From Caballeronia novacaledonica (GTDB taxonomy: Bacteria > Pseudomonadota > Gammaproteobacteria > Burkholderiales > Burkholderiaceae), in contig NZ_OGTP01000022.1 in NCBI RefSeq assembly GCF_900258035.1, positions 38,308-102,307 of the forward strand: DNA of 64,000 nucleotides, read 5' to 3'. The position numbers and the translations under genes were made by a program. Shown here piece by piece: positions 35,292 through 44,239 of the stretch. Every line of letters starts with the position of its first letter. Position 1 is the stretch's first letter. The notes under the pieces were generated by a model that saw only the letters and a list, made by a program, of their open reading frames with translations, searched no databases and had not been told where the DNA came from.

Positions 35292-35310
35292 ACCGCAGGA
35301 GAGCGCTGCC

Positions 35311-36156
35311 ATGAACGTGACATTCATCGGCCTCGGCGCGATCGGCTTGCCGATGGCGCAGCGGATCAAAGCCGTGGGCCACGCCGTGACGGGCGTGGAT
35401 CTGTCGAACCGCGCGCGCGGGCTTGCGCAGGAAAGCGGCCTCGCCGCCGTCGATGGCTTCGAGGCCGCGCCCGCCGCCGACGTGGCCGTCGCGATGGTGG
35501 CGACGCCGCAACAACTGGCATCGCTCGTCGATAGTGTCGGTGCGAATCTTTCCGGCCAGACGTGGGTCATCATGTCGACGGTCGGCCCGGACGCCGTGCG
35601 TCGGGAAGGCGAACGGCTCTCGGCGGCGGGCGCGCGCGTGATCGACGCGCCCGTGACAGGCGGCACCGCGCGCGCGAAGCGCGGCGAACTCGTGATCTTC
35701 GCGGCGGGCGATGAAGGCGAGATCGACCACGCGCGCCCCGTGCTCGACGCGATGGGCAGCGTGCGCATCACAGGCACCAAGCTCGGCGACGGCCAGGCGA
35801 TCAAGCTCGTGAACCAGCACCTGTGCTCGGTGCATATCGTGGCGGCGGCGGAGGCGCTGAATCTGGCGCGCTCGCTCGGCCTCGATCCGTCCGCCGTGCT
35901 CGATCTCGTCGAAAAAGGCGCGGCCGGTTCGTGGATGCTGAGCGATCGCGGGCCGCGCATGCTTCAAGGCATCGATGTGACAGTGACGAGCGCCATCGAC
36001 ATCTTCGTGAAAGACAGCGATCTCGTGGCCGCGGCCGCGCGGATGTGCGGCGCGGACGTTCCGCTGCTCGCCGTCGCCAATGCGCGCTATCGCGAGGCGG
36101 CGGACGCGGGGCTCGGCGCGCGGGACGACAGCCGGGTCATCGATACCTGGAAATGA
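35311..36156 (+). CDS. 3-hydroxyisobutyrate/tartronate-semialdehyde reductase-like dehydrogenase
   Basis: A 281-residue beta-hydroxyacid dehydrogenase. The N-terminal MNVTFIGLGAIGLPMA is the Rossmann fold, DAPVTGGTARAKRGELVIF is the substrate region, and KLVNQHL supplies the catalytic Lys (the family consensus is GxxxKxxNN, here NQ). It could reduce tartronate semialdehyde to glycerate, or oxidise a four- or five-carbon sugar acid. CAGGAG before the ATG at 35311 fixes the start. It is the last gene of the operon. Confidence 0.87.
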   Translation: MNVTFIGLGAIGLPMAQRIKAVGHAVTGVDLSNRARGLAQESGLAAVDGFEAAPAADVAVAMVATPQQLASLVDSVGANLSGQTWVIMSTVGPDAVRREGERLSAAGARVIDAPVTGGTARAKRGELVIFAAGDEGEIDHARPVLDAMGSVRITGTKLGDGQAIKLVNQHLCSVHIVAAAEALNLARSLGLDPSAVLDLVEKGAAGSWMLSDRGPRMLQGIDVTVTSAIDIFVKDSDLVAAAARMCGADVPLLAVANARYREAADAGLGARDDSRVIDTWK

Positions 36157-36229
36157 GATCGGCGTGACACGCCGGCTGATCGCGGCCTCCAGAAGCACTA
36201 TAGTTAAGGCTCACAAAAACGGAGGCACC

Positions 36230-36676
36230 ATGTTCCCGTGCAAACGTCATTTCTGGGTCCGTGCAATTTTGTCCGCGTCCTTGCTTTACGTTCCGCTTAC
36301 CCATGCCCAGCTCGGCAACCTGCTCGATCAGGGCAAGAGCAGTGGAGCCGGCGGCGCGCTCGGCAATCTCGGCGGATTGAGCAGCGGCATGTCGCTGGAC
36401 TCGCTAAGCTCCGGCAGTACGAGCAACGTCGCGGGCGTGCTCGAATACTGCATCAAGAACAACTATCTCGGCGGCGGCGCATCGTCCGTCAAGGACGGGC
36501 TGATGAGCAAGCTCGGCGGTTCGGCGTCGAGCGACAGCGGATACACGAGCGGCGCCAAAGGCATCCTCGACAGCGGCAACGGCAAGCAGCTCGATCTGAG
36601 CGGCGGCGGCCTGAAGGAACAAGTCACGAAGCAGGTCTGCGACAAGATTCTCGCTCAGGGCAAATCCCTGCTGTAA
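36230..36676 (+). CDS. DUF2501 family exported protein (YjjA-like)
   Basis: A 148-residue protein with a signal peptide (cleaved after THA, near residue 26). The mature part is Gly/Ser-rich, then VLEYCIKNNYL and GILDSGNGKQLDL, ending in EQVTKQVCDKIL; two conserved cysteines are spaced like those of E. coli YjjA. Its function is unknown. GGAGGC lies just upstream of the ATG. It is not an obvious part of the preceding operon (73 bp gap) and converges on the pstS-like gene. Confidence 0.8.
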   Translation: MFPCKRHFWVRAILSASLLYVPLTHAQLGNLLDQGKSSGAGGALGNLGGLSSGMSLDSLSSGSTSNVAGVLEYCIKNNYLGGGASSVKDGLMSKLGGSASSDSGYTSGAKGILDSGNGKQLDLSGGGLKEQVTKQVCDKILAQGKSLL

Positions 36677-36706
36677 CCGCCACGCGCGACGCGCAGCGGT
36701 GTCTGT

Positions 36707-36745
36707 CCGGCATTGCTGCGCCGCACTGCGACTGCGCAACGCCGG
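36707..36745. terminator. Imperfect GC-rich hairpin between convergent genes
   Basis: CCGGC-A-TTGC-T-GCGC (36707-36721) pairs with GCGCAACGCCGG (36734-36745). It lies between the convergent ends of the DUF2501 and pstS-like genes and could stop transcription from both sides, although no T run is evident. Confidence 0.35.
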
Positions 36746-36757
36746 CTTTCGCGGAAT

Positions 36758-37789
36758 TCACTTGATGTTCTCGTCCCAGTAAGTCTCGATCTGCTTGACG
36801 AGCGTGGGCGGCAAGGAGACGTAGTGCTCGGCGTCGGCGTCGGCCTGCCCTTCGTTGAGCGCCCATTTGAAGAACGCGAGCGCGGCTTTGGACGCCGCCG
36901 GATCCTTCGCCTCTCGCGGCACGAGAACGAACACGACGCCGGTGATCGGCCATGCGTTTTCGCCGGGCGCGTCCGTCACGATCTGATAAAAGTCGGGCTG
37001 TTGAGTCCAGTCGGCTTCGGCGGCGGCCGCGCTGAAGGTCGCACGCGACGGCTGCACGATCGCCCCGCTCTTGTTCCGCACGGCCGTAAAGGCGAGATTC
37101 CGTTGCAGCGCGTAGGTCAGCTCGACATAACCGATCGCGCCTTCCACATTCTTGATGTACATCGCGACGCCATCGTTGCCGGCGGCGCCGACGCCGATCG
37201 GCCACTTCACCGACGTGCCCACGCCCACGCTGCCCTTCCACGAAGCGCTGCTCTGCGAGAGGAAGCTCACCCAGTTGAACGTCGTGCCCGAACTCTCGTT
37301 GCGATGCACGACGACGATCTTGAGATTCGGCAGGCTCACATCCGGATTGAGCGCGACGATGGCCGGATCATCCCAGCTCACGATCTTGCCGAGATAAATG
37401 CCGGCGAGAAGCGGCCCGGTCAGGCGAAGCTGACCCGGACCCACGCCCGGAAGATTGACGACGGGCACCACGCCGCCGATCACGACCGGAAACTGCGCCA
37501 GGCCCGCGGCTTTCAGTTCGTCGGGCGTGAGCGGCATGTCGGAGGCGCCGAACGTCACTTTCGCGGCCTTGATCTGCCGGACGCCGTTTCCCGATCCGGT
37601 CGGTTGATAAGCGACGCGCTGACCGGTCTTCGAATGGTACGTGTCCGCCCATTTCAGCAACAGCGGATAGACGAATGTGGAACCCGCGCCGGAAATCTCC
37701 GCAGCGAATGCGGCCGCTCCGTGGCACGCGGCGACGCAAAACGCGAAAGCAAGAAATAGCCGCTTCGACCCGGTCAGTTTCGTGTTCAT
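36758..37789 (-). CDS. Phosphate ABC transporter substrate-binding protein PstS (orphan copy)
   Basis: A 343-residue periplasmic phosphate binder. The signal peptide is cleaved after AFA. Phosphate-site segments are GAGSTFVYPLLLKW, PTGSGNGVRQI, GASDMPL and HRNESSGTT. The start at 37789 (GAGGG upstream) gives a normal signal peptide; the ATG at 37807 lacks a ribosome site. No pstC, pstA, pstB or phoU is adjacent, so it would have to serve a distant PstCAB or act as a free phosphate-binding protein. Confidence 0.9.
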   Translation of the reverse strand: MNTKLTGSKRLFLAFAFCVAACHGAAAFAAEISGAGSTFVYPLLLKWADTYHSKTGQRVAYQPTGSGNGVRQIKAAKVTFGASDMPLTPDELKAAGLAQFPVVIGGVVPVVNLPGVGPGQLRLTGPLLAGIYLGKIVSWDDPAIVALNPDVSLPNLKIVVVHRNESSGTTFNWVSFLSQSSASWKGSVGVGTSVKWPIGVGAAGNDGVAMYIKNVEGAIGYVELTYALQRNLAFTAVRNKSGAIVQPSRATFSAAAAEADWTQQPDFYQIVTDAPGENAWPITGVVFVLVPREAKDPAASKAALAFFKWALNEGQADADAEHYVSLPPTLVKQIETYWDENIK

Positions 37790-37975
37790 CGTTGAGACCC
37801 TCGACATGCTTTGCGCGGTACGGAGCGATGCGTTCCGGATAAGGTTGCGCCCTCAAAGTCACTGTCTCTGATCTTAGGATGTGCGGACGATTTTCCCAAT
37901 GCCATTGCGTTTTCGATCGCACGATCGGGAAGAGTGCCCGAATCGAACGAACGCTCGTATTTGCAGAGGAAATCG

Positions 37976-39163
37976 TCAGAACCTGTGCCGCACGCCGACG
38001 GTCGTTGCAATCTGATAGCGCGAGTTCGTCCCGCTCGGGCCGCCGACATTCACGATCGCGGCGGTCAGCGCGCCGTTCAACGCCTTCTGGTAGACGACGG
38101 CGCCATAGACATCCGTGCGCTTGCTGAGCGAATAGAGCAGACCGGCGTTGAACTGCAGCCAATGCGGATGCGGGCCTTCGCTGATATTGGCGATCGACGA
38201 CGCGCCGCCCACATCGCCGATGCTGTAGATCGCCGCGATGCCCGCCACCAGCGCCGGCGTGAAACGGTATCGGCCATTGAGCTCGTAGTTGGACATCGAA
38301 AAGCTCGTGTGATCGGCATAGCGCAGGTGCGCGTAGGTATAGGCGCCGCCCAGCGTGAACGCGCCGAGCGCATAGGCGGCGCCCACCGCCGTCACTTCAT
38401 GCGATGTCACCGGCCGCGTATAGAAGATGGCCGTCGGATTCGAATAATCTCCCACCACCGCGCCCGATGTATTGTTGCCATCCGTTCCGCCCGCCGACGG
38501 GTTGCTCAGATGAAAATGCCCGACGCCGAACGAGAAGGCATTGTGCGTATAGTTGCCGCCGACGCTCCACGCCCGGTTGTTCGCGAAGCCCGTGCCGCCC
38601 GGCCCCGCAGCCTGATTGCTGAACGCGTACAGGCCGCCCAGCGTGATGCCCCACAGCGTCGCGCTTTGATATTTCACCGCGTTGTTGATGCGAAACGTCG
38701 TGTAGAGATTGTCGATATCGCCGACATGCGCGCCGTATTGCGTGCCCCACTGCCGCGCCGACACGAACGGCCCGACGAAGTCCACGACGGATTCGTACTG
38801 ACGCCCGAACGTGACCGTGCCCAGTTCCTTGTTGCCGAGCCCGGCATACGCCTGCCGTCCGAAGAGGCGTGAGCCTTGCAGCATCGTGCCGTTCGCGACG
38901 CTGAAGCCATTTTCCAGCACGAAGACCGCCGTGTTCCCGCCGCCCAGTTCCTCGACGCCGCGCAAGCCCCAGCGCGACGGCACGCCGACGCCGCTCGTCT
39001 CCTGAATCTTGCGTCCGCCGACGGCGCCCGCCTTCGGCGCGACGTTGTTGGCGTAGCTGATGCCCGCATCGACGAGGCCGTAGAGCGTGACGCTGCTTTG
39101 CGCGAACGCGGTTATCGGCGACAGCGCGACGAGTGCGCCCGTCAGCCGCATGAACTTCTTCAT
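37976..39163 (-). CDS. Gram-negative porin (Burkholderia type)
   Basis: A 395-residue outer-membrane porin with a cleaved signal (after AFA), then QSSVTLYGLVDAGISYANN. SRWGLRGVEELGGGNTAVFVLENGF is the conserved strand pair. It ends RHRF, with the terminal Phe needed for outer-membrane assembly. AAAGGAG lies 7 bases before the ATG. It follows the MFS, fumarylacetoacetase, CoA-transferase and hydratase genes on the same strand after a 75-bp gap with a hairpin, and may be their outer-membrane entry. Confidence 0.92.
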   Translation of the reverse strand: MKKFMRLTGALVALSPITAFAQSSVTLYGLVDAGISYANNVAPKAGAVGGRKIQETSGVGVPSRWGLRGVEELGGGNTAVFVLENGFSVANGTMLQGSRLFGRQAYAGLGNKELGTVTFGRQYESVVDFVGPFVSARQWGTQYGAHVGDIDNLYTTFRINNAVKYQSATLWGITLGGLYAFSNQAAGPGGTGFANNRAWSVGGNYTHNAFSFGVGHFHLSNPSAGGTDGNNTSGAVVGDYSNPTAIFYTRPVTSHEVTAVGAAYALGAFTLGGAYTYAHLRYADHTSFSMSNYELNGRYRFTPALVAGIAAIYSIGDVGGASSIANISEGPHPHWLQFNAGLLYSLSKRTDVYGAVVYQKALNGALTAAIVNVGGPSGTNSRYQIATTVGVRHRF

Positions 39164-39204
39164 TCCGATCTCCTTTGATTCGTATGTCTAATTATTTTTG
39201 GCCG

Positions 39205-39228
39205 AGGCCGTTCTTCGACGAACGGCCT
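39205..39228. repeat. 9-bp hairpin between the MFS and porin genes
   Basis: AGGCCGTTC (39205-39213) and GAACGGCCT (39220-39228) with loop TTCGAC. It begins 10 bp after the MFS stop. No T run follows on the minus strand, so it may partly terminate, or stabilise, the message ahead of the porin gene. Confidence 0.45.
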
Positions 39229-39238
39229 TGCCGATGAA

Positions 39239-40603
39239 TCAGGCGGGTTCGTGTTCCGTCGTCGCGGCGCGCGTGCTTCGTCTGCGTGCGGCGATCGGCA
39301 CGCCGACGACGAGCACGATCGCGGCAAGCGACTGAACCAGCGCAGCGGTCACGAATCCGCTCGTATAGCTGCCGGACACGTCGCGCACATAGCCCGTGAG
39401 CCAGGGCGTCAGAAAGCCCGCGAGATTTGCCACCGAGCTGATGAACGGCACGCCGAGCGTCATCGCGTTGCCTTGCAGATAACGCACGGGAATCTGCCAG
39501 AAGAGCGAGATGCCCGCACCCGTTCCGGCAAGCGCGAGGACGAGCGTGATGAACGTGAACGACCGGCTGCTATGCCACACGAAGACGAGCACCAGCAGAC
39601 TCGCGACGCTGATCAGCGACGCGATTGCGCAATGCGCCCGGACATCGCGATAGCGGCTGGCGAAGGTCGAAAGCGCGATGTTGCCGAGCGCGCCGAGCAC
39701 GCAGATCGCCGCAATCGCGTTGCCGATCGCGCTGTAGCCACCGAAGCCCGCTTCGTGAAGAATCGTCGGGATGAAAAAGCTGAGCGCCGAGTTCGCCGTC
39801 AGAATGCAGAAGTACGCGGCGGACAGCGTCCACACGAGCGGATTCGCGAGCAGCGAACCGGCGCGCGCGGTGCTCGGAGGCGCGTCGCCACGGTCGCGTT
39901 CGAGGTCGGCCTGCACGAGACGGCGTTGCTGCGGCGACAGCCAGCGCGCGCTGCCCGGTCCGTCCGTCAGCACGGCGAGCGCGATGCATCCCATCAGCAC
40001 CGTCGGCACCGCTTGCAGCAGAAACATCCATCGCCAGCCGGCGATGCTGAACAGGCCGCTCATGTGCTCCAGCACGAAGCCGCCGGACAGGCCCACCGCC
40101 ACGGTCGAACAGATCGCCGCCGAATGGAAGATGCTGAAGTTGCGCGTGCGCCGCTGCGACGGGAACCACTGGTTCATGTACAGGATGACGCCCGGATAGA
40201 AGCCCGCTTCGAAGGCGCCGAGCAGAAAACGCAGCACGTAGAACGTGGTCGTGTCGTGAACGAACATCATCGCGACGCTGGTGACGCCCCAGCCCAGCGC
40301 GATCGCCGAAATGGTCGTGCGCGCGCCGACGCGTTGCTGGATCATCGAACTCGGCACGCCGAACACCACGTAGCCGAGAAAGAACAAACCCGCGCCGAGG
40401 CCATACACGGTTTCGCTGAAGCGCAGGTCCGACAGCATCTGCAGCTTGGCGAAGGCGACGTTCGCGCGATCCACCCACGCGAGCAGCCATAGAACGAACA
40501 GAATCGGCATGATGCGCCATTCCGTGGCGCGATAGGCGTCGCGCAAAGCCCGGTCCGCATCCTTGCCGGCGAGCGGCGCGTCTGTTTCGAATACCGCATT
40601 CAT
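39239..40603 (-). CDS. MFS transporter, anion:cation symporter (ACS) type
   Basis: A 454-residue carrier with twelve transmembrane helices. WLLAWVDRANVAFAKLQM at the start of the first helix pair is the ACS family signature (phthalate, tartrate and hexuronate carriers), and the loop 2-3 region is VFGVPSSMIQQRVGAR. It likely takes up a carboxylate for the downstream-encoded enzymes' pathway. It lies 46 bp after the fumarylacetoacetase gene with AGGAG before the ATG. Confidence 0.88.
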   Translation of the reverse strand: MNAVFETDAPLAGKDADRALRDAYRATEWRIMPILFVLWLLAWVDRANVAFAKLQMLSDLRFSETVYGLGAGLFFLGYVVFGVPSSMIQQRVGARTTISAIALGWGVTSVAMMFVHDTTTFYVLRFLLGAFEAGFYPGVILYMNQWFPSQRRTRNFSIFHSAAICSTVAVGLSGGFVLEHMSGLFSIAGWRWMFLLQAVPTVLMGCIALAVLTDGPGSARWLSPQQRRLVQADLERDRGDAPPSTARAGSLLANPLVWTLSAAYFCILTANSALSFFIPTILHEAGFGGYSAIGNAIAAICVLGALGNIALSTFASRYRDVRAHCAIASLISVASLLVLVFVWHSSRSFTFITLVLALAGTGAGISLFWQIPVRYLQGNAMTLGVPFISSVANLAGFLTPWLTGYVRDVSGSYTSGFVTAALVQSLAAIVLVVGVPIAARRRSTRAATTEHEPA

Positions 40604-40649
40604 CGATTTGTCTCCTGATTTGCAGGTCCGTCTCGTCGTCCGGAGGCGG

Positions 40650-41963
40650 TCAGTCCCATTTCGCCGGCAGCACTTGCGCGCGGTTCTCGCCGAAGCCGAT
40701 GCGCGCGTAACCGGGACGCTCGCACCATCCGCTCATCACGACCGCATCGCCGTCTTCGAGGAAGGCGCGCGTCTCGCCGGTCGGCAGATGGATCGGCGCG
40801 TGGCCCGCCTGCGTCAATTCGATCAGCGCGCCCGCCTCGTCGCGCGACGGGCCGGAGATCGTTCCGCTTCCGAGCAGATCGCCACTCCGAAGATTGCAGC
40901 CCGCGACCGTGTGATGCGCGACCATCTGCGCGAGCGTCCAGTATTGATGGCGGAAGCTGGTGCGCGAGAGGCGCGTTGGCGGCAGGGCGTCGCGGCGATG
41001 CATCGCGGTTTCGAGCGCGACTTCGAGCCGGATATCGAGCGCGCCGCTTTCTTCAAGCACAGCCGACGACAAATAAGGCAGCGGCTGCGGATCCTCGGCG
41101 GGCCGCGTCCACGACGTGCGATACGGCGCGAGCGCATCCATCGTGACGATCCACGGCGACAAGGTCGTCGCGAAGCTCTTCGCGAGAAACGGTCCGAGCG
41201 GCGTCGATTCCCACGCCTGGATATCGCGCGCGGACCAGTCGTTGAGCAGGCACAGTCCGAACACGTGGTCCTCGGCCGACGCGACCGGAATGCGTTCGCC
41301 CTGCGGGTTGCCCACGCCGATAAAGATGCCCAGTTCGAGCTCGTAATCGAGCCGCTCGCACGGCCCGACGTCCGGCACGTGCGCACCCGCCGCCATGCGT
41401 TGACCGCAGGGCCGTCGAACCTTCTGGCCGGAAAGCCCGATGCTCGACACGCGCCCGTGATACGCGACCGGCATCCACTGAAAATTCGGCGACACCGCGC
41501 CGTCCGGACGCAACAGCTTCACGATGTTGCGCGCGTGATCGATCGACGTATAGAAGTCCGTGTAGTCGCCGATCCGCGCGGGCAGGCCATATTCCACGCT
41601 CGCTTGCGGCACGAGGCAGCGTTTGGCCGCGTCTTGCGGACCGCCGGAGCCGAACAGCGCGAAGAGCGCATGGCGAAGCGCGCGCCACGCGTGCTTGCCC
41701 ATGTCGAAGAACGCGTTCAGCGCGGGCTGCGCGCAGGCGCGCGCGGCATCGGCTGCGAGTCCCGAGAAGACGCCGGCTTCGCTCAGCGCGGCGAGGTCGA
41801 TCACCTGATCGCCCAGCGCGACGCCGCCGCGAAACGCCTCGTTCGTCCCCGCGCGGCGGAACACGCCGAACGGCAGGTTCTGCAACGGAAACGGCGTGCC
41901 GGCGTCGTTGGCCGATGCGAGCCAGCTTTTCGCGCCGATGTCGTGCGAATGGTCAGACTTCAT
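40650..41963 (-). CDS. Fumarylacetoacetase (FahA)
   Basis: A 437-residue true fumarylacetoacetase. The family's catalytic and metal residues are in place: DYTDFYTSIDHA, ELELGIFIGVGN, LLNDWSARDIQAWE, and SGTISGP near the C-terminus. It hydrolyses fumarylacetoacetate (last step of tyrosine/homogentisate breakdown) or a close analogue. Unusually, no homogentisate dioxygenase or maleylacetoacetate isomerase gene is next to it; a CoA-transferase and a hydratase are. ATG 41963 overlaps the CoA-transferase stop by 11 bp. Confidence 0.92.
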   Translation of the reverse strand: MKSDHSHDIGAKSWLASANDAGTPFPLQNLPFGVFRRAGTNEAFRGGVALGDQVIDLAALSEAGVFSGLAADAARACAQPALNAFFDMGKHAWRALRHALFALFGSGGPQDAAKRCLVPQASVEYGLPARIGDYTDFYTSIDHARNIVKLLRPDGAVSPNFQWMPVAYHGRVSSIGLSGQKVRRPCGQRMAAGAHVPDVGPCERLDYELELGIFIGVGNPQGERIPVASAEDHVFGLCLLNDWSARDIQAWESTPLGPFLAKSFATTLSPWIVTMDALAPYRTSWTRPAEDPQPLPYLSSAVLEESGALDIRLEVALETAMHRRDALPPTRLSRTSFRHQYWTLAQMVAHHTVAGCNLRSGDLLGSGTISGPSRDEAGALIELTQAGHAPIHLPTGETRAFLEDGDAVVMSGWCERPGYARIGFGENRAQVLPAKWD

Positions 41964-43188
41964 CGAACTCACCGCGCAGGCTCTTGCGGCTCAGCAGGAT
42001 CTTGCGTTGTCTGAGCGCGTGGATCATCGCCGGATCGACATTGCGCTCCATCAGCAGTTCGATGTTGTGCTCGCCCTGAAACGCCGGAATGCCCGGCTGC
42101 GGCAAGGTCGCGCCGCTGAAGCGCCAGGGCGGTCCGGGCATGCGCATCGTGCCGCCCGTGCGGTCGTCGACATTGACGATCGCGCCCCAGTCGGCGGCCC
42201 ACTCCGACTCGGCCAGCTCGCGCGTGCTGCGCACCACGCCGATGGCCAGTCCCTGCTCGCTGACCTGCGCCTGAAGCTCGTCGAGATCGTTGAAGGTGAG
42301 AATCCACGCGCGCACTTCGGCGAGCAGCGCTTCCAGGTTCTGACGGCGCAGCAGCGCGGTCGCGAAGCGCGGATCGCCCAGGAGGTCCGTGCGGCGCATC
42401 ATCGAGCAGAAACGCACGAACATCGGCGAATAGATCGGGCTTGCCGCGATCGTCACCTGACGTCCGTCGGGCAGCGTGAAGATGTGCGATTCCGGCGCGC
42501 TCAGCGCAGGCGGCTCGCCGTTCGTGTCGACGCCCGCGAGTTGCGCGCCGGCGCGTTCGTTGACGGCGAGCATGGTCGCGGCCATCGACACGTCGACGTG
42601 CTGGCCCTCGCCCGTGCGGTCCCGCTGCGCGAGCGCGGCGAGCACGGCGATCGCGCCATGCAGGCCGGTGTAGACGTCGGCGTGGCTGCACGCGTCGTTC
42701 ATGAGCGCGTCGGGCGCGTGGCCGTAGTGCTCGCGCAGGATATCGGTGAGACCGGTTTCCGCCTGCACGGTCGGCGCGAACGCCGGACGGTTGCGCCACG
42801 GGCCCGATTGCCCGTAACCGCTCATCGACACATAGACGACGGCCGGATTGAACTCGCGCACCTGCTCGTAGCCGAGGCCGAAGCGCGCGAGCGTGCCCGG
42901 CCGGAAGTTTTCGACGATGACATCCGCTTCGCGGCACAGGTCGGTCACGATCGCGCGGGCTTCGGGCCAGTTGAGGTCGAGGCTCAGATTGCGCTTGCCC
43001 GCGTTCTGCTGCGCGTAATAGACCGACATCGTGCCGATGTGCGGTACGCCGCCGCGTCCCGAATCGCCGCCGGGCGGCTCGATCTTGGTGACTTCGGCGC
43101 CCAGGTCGCGCAGCGTCTTCGTGCACAAGGGGCCCGCCAGAACACGCGTGAAGTCGATGACTTTCAGTCCGTCAAGAGGCGCGCCCAT
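41953..43188 (-). CDS. Class III CoA-transferase (CaiB/BaiF family)
   Basis: A 411-residue family III CoA-transferase. VIDFTRVLAGPLCT, the NAGKRNLSLDL segment and the catalytic Asp171 in HADVYTGL are present. It moves CoA between carboxylic acids, so it may activate the acid imported by the MFS carrier. It lies 1 bp after the enoyl-CoA hydratase and overlaps fahA by 11 bp. It is the first of three such enzymes encoded within 11 kb. Confidence 0.9.
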   Translation of the reverse strand: MGAPLDGLKVIDFTRVLAGPLCTKTLRDLGAEVTKIEPPGGDSGRGGVPHIGTMSVYYAQQNAGKRNLSLDLNWPEARAIVTDLCREADVIVENFRPGTLARFGLGYEQVREFNPAVVYVSMSGYGQSGPWRNRPAFAPTVQAETGLTDILREHYGHAPDALMNDACSHADVYTGLHGAIAVLAALAQRDRTGEGQHVDVSMAATMLAVNERAGAQLAGVDTNGEPPALSAPESHIFTLPDGRQVTIAASPIYSPMFVRFCSMMRRTDLLGDPRFATALLRRQNLEALLAEVRAWILTFNDLDELQAQVSEQGLAIGVVRSTRELAESEWAADWGAIVNVDDRTGGTMRMPGPPWRFSGATLPQPGIPAFQGEHNIELLMERNVDPAMIHALRQRKILLSRKSLRGEFDEV

Positions 43189-43189
43189 A

Positions 43190-43954
43190 TCAGTTCCCCT
43201 CGAAGACGGCCGAACCGGGGCCGGATTTCGCGAATGCGGCGAGTCCGCGTTTCTGGTCGGCGCTCGCCCACATCATGTTGTTCACGTCGGTCTGTTGCGC
43301 GTCCGCGCCCGCGATGCCATGACGCGCCGACAGATTCGCCAGCGTCTTGATGCCGCGCAGCGCGACGGTCGGGCCGGAAGCCAGTTGCCGCGCCCACGAC
43401 ATCGAGACGGACGGCAGCTCCGCTTCCGCCGCGACGAGATTGACGACACCCCAGCGTTCGAGCGCCGCGGGATCGTGGCGGCGTCCGAACATCGCCATTT
43501 CCTTCGCGCGCGCCGGGCCGACGCGCTGCACCACACGCTGCACGCCGCCCAACAGCGGCAGCAGGCCGAGCGAGGCTTCGGCCATGCCGAAGAAGGCGGT
43601 GTCGGCCGCGACGATCATGTCGCAGGTCAGCGCGAGTTCGAAGCCGCCGCCGAGGGCGCCGCCATGCACGGCGGCAACGGAAGGAAGCGGCACGTTTTCG
43701 AGCGCGTCGAGCAGCGCGTCGAGACCGGCCTGATCGCGCCGGCGGCCGCCGTTGGCGAAGCCCGCGACATCCGCGCCCGCGCAGAAATGGCGCATGCCGC
43801 TGCGCAACAGGATCGACCGGCAACCCGACTCGACCGCCTTTCCGTAAGCATCGAGCAGATCTCTGAGGAATGTGTCCTCAATCAGATTGTGAGGTGGCTT
43901 CGACATCGTGACGACGCCGACCGCGCCGTCCTTTTCAAACACGACCGTGCTCAT
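43190..43954 (-). CDS. Enoyl-CoA hydratase/isomerase family protein
   Basis: A 254-residue crotonase. Both catalytic glutamates of a hydratase are present: GGALGGGFELA and EASLGLLPLLGG. The oxyanion-hole region is HFCAGADVAGF. The ATG at 43954 with AGGA upstream is preferred over an ATG ten codons earlier. It is the first gene of the minus-strand unit with the CoA-transferase and fumarylacetoacetase, divergent from a TetR gene. Confidence 0.88.
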   Translation of the reverse strand: MSTVVFEKDGAVGVVTMSKPPHNLIEDTFLRDLLDAYGKAVESGCRSILLRSGMRHFCAGADVAGFANGGRRRDQAGLDALLDALENVPLPSVAAVHGGALGGGFELALTCDMIVAADTAFFGMAEASLGLLPLLGGVQRVVQRVGPARAKEMAMFGRRHDPAALERWGVVNLVAAEAELPSVSMSWARQLASGPTVALRGIKTLANLSARHGIAGADAQQTDVNNMMWASADQKRGLAAFAKSGPGSAVFEGN

Positions 43955-44113
43955 TTGTCTTCCTGCATGTGAGTCCGACTTCACGTCGGGCGAACGGATT
44001 GAAACGATCCCGATGTCCAGTAGGATTCCGAATGATCGTCTCGCCAGCCGGGCGCGAGGACTTGCGTATCTGACTCTTCGCTCGCGTTAACCGGATCGAT
44101 CTGGAGGTGATGA

Positions 44114-44124
44114 TAACAGTGTTA
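44114..44124. promoter_or_regulatory. Candidate TetR operator TAACAGTGTTA
   Basis: An 11-bp palindrome (odd centre) in the 285-bp divergent spacer, 160 bp from the hydratase start and 116 bp from the TetR start. GTTAAC also occurs at 44087-44092 and partly overlaps the palindrome at 44121-44126. The link to the TetR protein rests on position. Confidence 0.4.
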
Positions 44125-44239
44125 ACTTGGAAGCAAATCAGGGTAATCCCGCGATTTCGTCACGCTTGCCGCACGTTGCCGTCAGCGAAGGCGCGCACCT
44201 ATAATTTCTTCCCGTCCATGAACGAGATGCCGCCGAATC

